Shown one piece after another: positions 7,661 to 11,946 of a stretch of DNA of 11,946 bases. The DNA lies in contig CAMPKL010000051.1 in NCBI GenBank assembly GCA_946887065.1, positions 1 to 11,946 on the forward strand, read 5' to 3'. This DNA comes from an uncultured Bryobacterales bacterium. Lineage in GTDB: Bacteria > Acidobacteriota > Terriglobia > Bryobacterales > UBA6623. Position numbers and translations under genes: made by a program. The notes under the pieces were generated by a model. That model was not told where the DNA came from. It did no database searches and saw only the letters and a program-made list of their open reading frames with translations. How positions within the stretch are numbered: position 1 is the stretch's first letter; each line of letters begins with the position of its first letter.

Positions 7661-8463
7661 CTCCTCGCGTTGAGCAGTTCTTCTTTGCACCAGCCAACGG
7701 CCGCAGCGTCGCTGCACTTCGCATCGGATTGGCGGGGATAGCGGCCTATGTGTTCTATCCCTATGACAGAGGCACGCTGGCGACTTTGATCCAGTCCCCT
7801 TGGGTATCGCAGTTCTACCGCGACGTCATCCAAACCCAATCTTATTGGGTGCTGGCCATGGCGGCGCTTGCCGCATTTGCCGCCGGCCTATGGTCGCGGC
7901 CCGCGGGGGTGCTCGCCGCCCTGCTGCTAGCGCCATACGTCCCCATGCGGGGAGGAATGCTGGGCCGATATTTACTCTGGTTCGCTCTTGTTGCCCTATC
8001 GTTGCTGCACTCAGACCGGCGTTGGGCTCTGCGCAACCTGATCGGTTTCCCACAACGGAGCGAAGTCGGGCCGGTCTGGCCGATCCGCCTCATTCAATTT
8101 CAGCTATCCACGCTGTATCTCGTCAACGCCATCGCCAAATCGACTTCGGACTACTTGAGCGGCGGCGTGTTAGCGGCGATGTCTGCCCGGCTGCCCAACT
8201 TCCAACTCCAATTCACGGATGGACTATTCACGCTGGCGGGCGTCTCCATTCCCCTTTGGATGGCCGCCTCCGCAACGGTCGCCATCGAGTATTCCCTCGC
8301 CGTCGGTTTCTGGTTCCCGCGCCTGCGTTGGCCCACTGCGGCATTGGGCGCGGTATTCCATGCGGGTCTCGCCTGGGTTGTTACGATCGCAGCCCTTGAC
8401 ATCGCCAGCCTCTCGCTCTACGCGGCCTTTCTGCTCCCGGTGCGCTCCCCTCGCGAGGACTGA
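7657..8463 (+). CDS. HTTM-type multipass membrane protein (vitamin K-dependent gamma-carboxylase-like)
   Basis: This 268-residue protein has about six to seven hydrophobic segments (near 18-33, 62-78, 83-95, 103-117, 145-160, 195-218 and 227-262). The HTTM (horizontally transferred transmembrane) pattern is recognisable: an early RIGLAG segment followed by FYPYDRG (33-39), then RLIQFQLSTLYLVNAIAKS (144-162) with Lys161, Glu211 in AIEYSLA, and His235 in VFHAGLAW. In the related animal carboxylase a Lys and a His in comparable positions matter for activity, but bacterial HTTM proteins are mostly uncharacterised, so a carboxylase role is only possible. ATG 7657 was chosen because it overlaps the preceding stop; TTG 7645 would add four residues. 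The gene is last in the amidohydrolase operon. Its final 46 bases overlap the 3' end of the opposite-strand Kelch gene, and no terminator is seen. Confidence 0.72.
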   Translation: MTPRVEQFFFAPANGRSVAALRIGLAGIAAYVFYPYDRGTLATLIQSPWVSQFYRDVIQTQSYWVLAMAALAAFAAGLWSRPAGVLAALLLAPYVPMRGGMLGRYLLWFALVALSLLHSDRRWALRNLIGFPQRSEVGPVWPIRLIQFQLSTLYLVNAIAKSTSDYLSGGVLAAMSARLPNFQLQFTDGLFTLAGVSIPLWMAASATVAIEYSLAVGFWFPRLRWPTAALGAVFHAGLAWVVTIAALDIASLSLYAAFLLPVRSPRED

Positions 8464-9464
8464 ACGCGGACGTACGACGGCCAATAGGGCGCCGACAGCG
8501 CTTCGAACGTATCGAGTTCCGGTCTGCCGCCGCGATTCCCGCTGCCGGCGGCCGTCCACAATTTGCCGTCGAAATACGCCATCCCGGTACCGTGGCGGCC
8601 TTGCACCAAGTTGGGCAACGACCTCCAAGTCCCGGCGGCCGGGTCGAAAACCTCGACCTCGGCGTGAGCGGTCTCGTGCGCGCCGCTTTCGCCGCCGGCC
8701 ACCACCAGCTTGCCGTTAAGCGCAAGCGAACTGGTCCCCGCGCGCATCGTAGGAATCGGCGCGGCCGTCGACCAGGTTCGCGATTCGATATCGAACACAT
8801 CGGTCTCGGGAACGGTCAGCGTAAACGTCTCGTTCGTCTTCGCCGAAGTGCGGCGGCCCGCTGCGGCATAGATTTTGCCGCCGATCAGCGCGGCCTGGAA
8901 GTGGTCGCGCGCCTGGGGCGCGTCGGGCAGTTGCGTCCACTTGCCTGTATTGAGATCCAGGACGTCGAGCCAGGGAACCGTGCCCGCGTAATGTCCGTCG
9001 ATGATGCCGCCGACCAGGTAAAGCTTGTCGCCGTCCAGCACCTCGCCGGCAGCCCCGCGGCGCCGGCCTTCGGGAATTGCCGGACCCTCGCTCCACTCAT
9101 CGGACGCGGGGTCGTAGATCATCACGTTGGGCAACGGCGTCTCGTGCGGATACCCGCCGGTGAAAACGCTGGCGGCGACGATGCGTCCATCGTGAACGAC
9201 GGGCTGAAAATGATGCATCTCAACCGGCGGACCCGACGCCGTCGACCACCCGTTGCTCTGCGGATCGAAGATGTCGACCGGCTTCATGCCGCGCCCGCCG
9301 AGCAGGTATAACTTGCCGCTTACCTCAACAAAGGCCGCCTCGTGCCGCGCTGTCGGCGTTCCATTAGTTGAGACTTTGATCCAAGAGCCGGACTGAGCAT
9401 CCAGCGGAGTAACCGATAGGTAAGCGGCTAGAGAAAAGATCGAGATAACTATCGCTCGGTGCAT
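8418..9464 (-). CDS. Secreted six-bladed Kelch-repeat propeller protein
   Basis: The product has 348 residues, with a signal peptide of about 1-24 (ending PLDAQS). Six Kelch-like blades follow, starting near residues 38, 82, 132, 184, 239 and 288. Each has the pattern of hydrophobic strand, Gly-Lys-[LI]-[YVW] strand, [AG]-[AG]-G turn, then an aromatic-ending strand such as VDIFDPQSNGW, VMIYDPASDEW and VEVFDPAAGTW. The set appears complete, so this should be one closed six-bladed propeller in the periplasm or outside the cell. Kelch propellers serve as binding scaffolds or, in a few cases (sialic acid mutarotase NanM), as enzymes; nothing here selects between these. ATG 9464 was preferred to the in-frame ATG at 9566 because it starts the signal peptide. 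The last 15 residues and stop lie over the HTTM gene 3' end. Confidence 0.85.
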   Translation of the reverse strand: MHRAIVISIFSLAAYLSVTPLDAQSGSWIKVSTNGTPTARHEAAFVEVSGKLYLLGGRGMKPVDIFDPQSNGWSTASGPPVEMHHFQPVVHDGRIVAASVFTGGYPHETPLPNVMIYDPASDEWSEGPAIPEGRRRGAAGEVLDGDKLYLVGGIIDGHYAGTVPWLDVLDLNTGKWTQLPDAPQARDHFQAALIGGKIYAAAGRRTSAKTNETFTLTVPETDVFDIESRTWSTAAPIPTMRAGTSSLALNGKLVVAGGESGAHETAHAEVEVFDPAAGTWRSLPNLVQGRHGTGMAYFDGKLWTAAGSGNRGGRPELDTFEALSAPYWPSYVRVQSSRGERTGSRKAA

Positions 9465-9474
9465 CGTGTGTTGG

Positions 9475-9480
9475 ATTATA
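9475..9480 (-). promoter_or_regulatory. Probable -10 box of the Kelch gene
   Basis: A perfect TATAAT reads on the minus strand, ending exactly 10 bases before the ATG at 9464. The start of transcription would fall about 3 bases before the ATG. No Shine-Dalgarno sequence is present. The -35 region (GGCCAT at 17-base spacing) is poor. Confidence 0.42.
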
Positions 9481-9632
9481 TCGGATCGTAATTCCGGATG
9501 GCCCGCTCTGCGCCACCGGGACCGTCTCTCGCTAATAGCGAGCTGCTGCAATCTCGTGTAACACAACCGTCAACAGTCGCCTCTACGAGTCGGTAGCGGC
9601 ACGACTTGTGAATGCGCCCGGTCGTTGACCAA

Positions 9633-9640
9633 GGGAGGAG
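9633..9640 (+). promoter_or_regulatory. Shine-Dalgarno site of the P-domain protein
   Basis: GGGAGGAG lies 12 bases before ATG 9653, a rather long spacing. A second purine-rich site, GGGGGA at 9674-9679, sits three bases before an in-frame GTG at 9683. Either start leaves the signal peptide intact, so the exact start is undecided. Confidence 0.5.
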
Positions 9641-9652
9641 TAGCAAAGCGAT

Positions 9653-10939
9653 ATGACCCATACATCTCACCAAGGGGGAATTGTGCCCATAAAACATCCG
9701 CGGCGTTTCTTGCGAATTGTGCCGCTTCTTGCCATCTGCATGACTTTAATCCTGCCCCTCGCGGCGCAGCAGTCATTTACCGCGTCGAGCAACCATGCTC
9801 CGCTTCTTATCCCGGACAACGACGCCGACTTCGCCATAGAGTCGAGCATCGGCGTCCCCGTAGACGTGATTATTTCCGATGTGAACGTAACGCTGGATAT
9901 CGAACACACTTCAGCCGGCGATTTGGAAATTGACCTATTCTCGCCGGACGGCAAGCGTGTCCGATTAGTCGATGAAGTTTGCGAAGAACAAGACCATTTC
10001 TTAGGTACCAAGCTTGATGACCAAGCGTCACAGGAAATCGGCGCCATCTGCCCCGCCGGTACCGGCACGTTCCGGCCGGCCGACTCACTCTCGGAGTTCA
10101 ATGGCCGGTCCAGTTTCGGCGTTTGGACTCTGGTGGTAAACGATGATGACGACGGCTCAACCGGCATTCTCAATGGCTGGTCGCTGACGATTAACGGCGA
10201 TTTCGCGACTATACCGATATTCAGTTCCCAGAGCGTGGTAAGCGGCGCTAGTTTCCAGGGCGGCGCCGTAGCCGTCGGCGAGATCGCGTCGATATTCGGT
10301 AACGCGCTCGGACCGGCGGTCGGAGTGCAGGGTCAAATAAATTCTTCGACGGGAATGTTGCCCACCGAATTGGCCGGCGTCCAAGTTTTCTTTGACGAAA
10401 TTGCGGCGCCTCTTTTCTATGTATCGTCCACTCAGATCAATGCTCAGGTTCCGTTCGAAGTCGCGGCTCGCCCAGACGTTACGGTCCGCGTGGAATACGA
10501 GGACACCGGTACGTCGCAGGTTAATATTCCACTGCTGGAAGCGGGCCCCGCCATCTTCACCCTCAATGGTCGAGGACAAGGTCATGCAGCGGCCATAAAT
10601 CCCAACGGAAGCGTCAACGACAGCAACAATCCCGTTGCGCCTGGCCAGGTCATCAGCATCTATGCCACAGGCCTCGGGGCTGTGGCGCCGGAGATCGAGA
10701 CGGGAATGGTGACGCCCGAGGGAGAGGATGAACTACGGGAAGTCGTGGCGGACGTGACGGCGACGGTGGGAGGCGAAGATGCCGAAGTACTCTTCGCTGG
10801 GTTGGCGCCGAACTTCGTCGGGCTGTACCAAGTCAATATCCGGGTACCTGAAAGCGTGACGCCCGGATTGATTGTTCCCATTGAGCTCACGATCGGGGAA
10901 CGCTCCGTTGAGAACCTCACCTGGATCACGGTGGAATAG
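9653..10939 (+). CDS. Secreted protein with P-domain and Solibacter-type C-terminal domain (TIGR03437-like)
   Basis: This 428-residue exported protein has a basic n-region (KHPRRFLR), a hydrophobic core and cleavage near LAAQQ, about residue 40. Residues 45-182 form a proprotein-convertase P-domain: PDNDADF, ISDVNVTLDIEHTSAGDLEI, the SPDGKRVRL hairpin, the FLGTKLDDQAS segment, then WTLVVNDDDDGSTGILNGWS with its acidic calcium-loop-like run. P-domains normally follow a subtilisin protease, but no protease domain is present. Residues about 193-428 match the Solibacter C-terminal domain: SVVSGASFQGGAVAVGEIASIFG, INAQVPFEV, ATGLGAV and GLYQVNIRVP. Cys110 and Cys133 may form a disulfide in the P-domain. 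The role is unknown; surface binding or matrix contact is likely. ATG 9653 was taken as the start, with GTG 9683 as the alternative. A strong terminator follows. Confidence 0.85.
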   Translation: MTHTSHQGGIVPIKHPRRFLRIVPLLAICMTLILPLAAQQSFTASSNHAPLLIPDNDADFAIESSIGVPVDVIISDVNVTLDIEHTSAGDLEIDLFSPDGKRVRLVDEVCEEQDHFLGTKLDDQASQEIGAICPAGTGTFRPADSLSEFNGRSSFGVWTLVVNDDDDGSTGILNGWSLTINGDFATIPIFSSQSVVSGASFQGGAVAVGEIASIFGNALGPAVGVQGQINSSTGMLPTELAGVQVFFDEIAAPLFYVSSTQINAQVPFEVAARPDVTVRVEYEDTGTSQVNIPLLEAGPAIFTLNGRGQGHAAAINPNGSVNDSNNPVAPGQVISIYATGLGAVAPEIETGMVTPEGEDELREVVADVTATVGGEDAEVLFAGLAPNFVGLYQVNIRVPESVTPGLIVPIELTIGERSVENLTWITVE

Positions 10940-10959
10940 CGGACCCTTACTGCGGCAAC

Positions 10960-11000
10960 CTCGCGCTCTGATCCGCACTGGATCAGAGCGCGAGCGTCTT
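10960..11000 (+). terminator. Strong hairpin terminator between convergent genes
   Basis: CTCGCGCTCTGATCC (10960-10974) pairs perfectly over 15 bp with GGATCAGAGCGCGAG (10980-10994), with loop GCACT, followed by CGTCTTT. It begins 21 bases after the P-domain protein stop. It lies between two converging genes, but its T-rich side favours the plus-strand gene. Confidence 0.82.
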
Positions 11001-11014
11001 TCGGTGGACACCCG

Positions 11015-11893
11015 TCAGGCGATGTCGTGCTTGGCGAGCATCTCCAGGGCCTTGACCATTGCCGAGTGATCCCACGCGGCGCCGCCGTTGGCGCGGCAGG
11101 CGTTAAATAGCTCCTGCGCGGTAGCGGTATTGGGCAGCGAGAGGCCCAGTGCGCGAGCGCCCGAGAGCGCTAGGTTGAGATCTTTCTGGTGCAATTCGAT
11201 GCGGAAGCCTGGGTCGAACGTGCGTTTGATCATGCGTTCGCCGTGAATCTCAAGGATTTTGGAGGAAGCGAATCCGCCCATCAACGCCTGGCGCACCTTC
11301 GCGGGATCGGCGCCCGCCTTGGAGGCGAACAGCAACGCCTCCCCCACCGCCTCAATGGTCAGGGCGACGATGATCTGATTGGCCACTTTGCAGGTCTGGC
11401 CATCGCCGTTGCCGCCGACCAATGTGATGTTTTTGCCCATCAACTCGAACAGCGGCTTTACTTTGTTGAAAGTGTCTTCCGAACCTCCGACCATGATGGT
11501 CAACGTGGCATTCTTGGCGCCCACTTCGCCGCCCGAGACAGGAGCATCCAGGTACTCGCAGAGAAGTTCATTGATCCTCTTGGCGAACTGCTTGGTCTCG
11601 ATGGGCGAGATCGAGCTCATGTCCACCACCGTCTTCCCCGCGGAAAGCCCTGCCGCCACGCCGTTCTCGGCGAACAGCACCTTCTCCACGTCAGGCGTGT
11701 CCGGGACCATGACGATGATGACGTCGGCCTTCTCGGCCACTTCCTTTGACGAGGCGCACACGGCGCCCCCGGCCGCCTTCAACTCTTCCGGCACACTGGG
11801 GATGGAAAACAGCGACACATTGTGTCCCGCCTTGATCAAGTGACCGGCCATGGGCTTGCCCATGATTCCCAGTCCGATAAATCCAATGTTCAT
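11015..11893 (-). CDS. glxR: Tartronate semialdehyde reductase (2-hydroxy-3-oxopropionate reductase)
   Basis: This 292-residue cytoplasmic enzyme reduces tartronate semialdehyde to D-glycerate with NAD(P)H, a step of glyoxylate assimilation after glyoxylate carboligase. It belongs to the 3-hydroxyisobutyrate dehydrogenase family. The Rossmann motif GLGIMG is at 7-12, the substrate loop DAPVSGGE at 116-123, catalytic Lys169 in QTCKVANQ, and a second conserved Lys237 in HQKDLNLA. Several long blocks, including VDMSSISPIETK, LVGGNGDGQTCKVANQIIV, ALMGGFASS and GERMIKRTF, follow the E. coli GlxR type closely, from memory, rather than GarR, which supports the symbol. Length is normal for the family. 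A clear GGAG site lies six bases before the ATG. No glyoxylate carboligase or hydroxypyruvate isomerase gene is in the window; these could lie beyond the right edge. Confidence 0.9.
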   Translation of the reverse strand: MNIGFIGLGIMGKPMAGHLIKAGHNVSLFSIPSVPEELKAAGGAVCASSKEVAEKADVIIVMVPDTPDVEKVLFAENGVAAGLSAGKTVVDMSSISPIETKQFAKRINELLCEYLDAPVSGGEVGAKNATLTIMVGGSEDTFNKVKPLFELMGKNITLVGGNGDGQTCKVANQIIVALTIEAVGEALLFASKAGADPAKVRQALMGGFASSKILEIHGERMIKRTFDPGFRIELHQKDLNLALSGARALGLSLPNTATAQELFNACRANGGAAWDHSAMVKALEMLAKHDIA

Positions 11894-11899
11894 GATTAA

Positions 11900-11905
11900 C
11901 TCCTT
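11900..11905 (-). promoter_or_regulatory. Shine-Dalgarno site of glxR
   Basis: AAGGAG reads on the minus strand six bases before the ATG at 11893, the ideal spacing. A TACTAT sequence (minus strand, 11933-11938) further upstream could be the -10 box, but its -35 partner would fall outside the window. Confidence 0.7.
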
Positions 11906-11946
11906 CGTCTACCGGCCGCGTCCGAACCATACATAGTAACCGATGC

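Noticed and set aside
9465..9566. Upstream in-frame ATG at 9566 for the Kelch protein
   Set aside because: The added 34 residues are Arg-rich and unlike a signal peptide; ATG 9464 starts a normal one.
11189..11749. Plus-strand frame of 186 codons opposite glxR
   Set aside because: It is antisense to a highly conserved reductase; its His/Arg/Asp-rich translation shows no recognisable domain.
1..11946. Mobile element, CRISPR array, tRNA or riboswitch
   Set aside because: No transposase, integrase, regularly spaced repeats, tRNA cloverleaf or conserved aptamer pattern was seen by eye on either strand. Inverted repeats found are terminator hairpins.

Overview
The window looks like ordinary chromosome from an Acidobacteriota relative of the Bryobacterales/Solibacter group. 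This is inferred from three things. The protein at 9653-10939 ends in a domain typical of Solibacter proteins (TIGR03437-like). There are two quinoproteins with an N-terminal cytochrome c, a style common in that group. There is also a PEP-CTERM protein. The DNA is evenly GC-rich, and nearly every gene product carries a signal peptide or membrane anchor. No RNA gene, CRISPR array, insertion sequence, integrase or phage gene was seen.

Layout, left to right. (1) 1-561: 3' end of an outer-membrane beta-barrel gene, closed by a hairpin terminator. (2) 708-2855: periplasmic PQQ dehydrogenase with an N-terminal haem c domain, closed by a terminator. (3) 3082-3702: small PEP-CTERM surface protein with a strong ribosome binding site, closed by a terminator. 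(4) 3804-6194, minus strand: a second cytochrome c-PQQ dehydrogenase, whose catalytic part resembles membrane glucose/quinate dehydrogenases. (5) 6422-8463: apparent three-gene plus-strand operon of an amidohydrolase, a small anchored protein of unknown function, and an HTTM-type (gamma-carboxylase-like) membrane protein; the last two overlap by ATGA. (6) 8418-9464, minus strand: secreted six-bladed Kelch propeller whose 3' end overlaps the HTTM gene. (7) 9653-10939: secreted P-domain plus TIGR03437-like protein, closed by a terminator. (8) 11015-11893, minus strand: glxR-like tartronate semialdehyde reductase.

How they may work together: the two quinoproteins would oxidise alcohols or sugars in the periplasm and pass electrons through their own haem domain to the respiratory chain. 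The reductase handles C3 semialdehydes from glyoxylate metabolism in the cytoplasm. A link between these is only inferred from proximity. The perfect hairpins after most plus-strand genes suggest mostly separate transcription units, apart from the 6422-8463 operon.

The least explained parts are the amidohydrolase/small protein/HTTM operon, the loss of a normally conserved Asp in the amidohydrolase, and -10-like boxes placed exactly 10 bases before the start codon of two genes, suggesting near-leaderless transcripts. No clearly new defence or mobile system was found.
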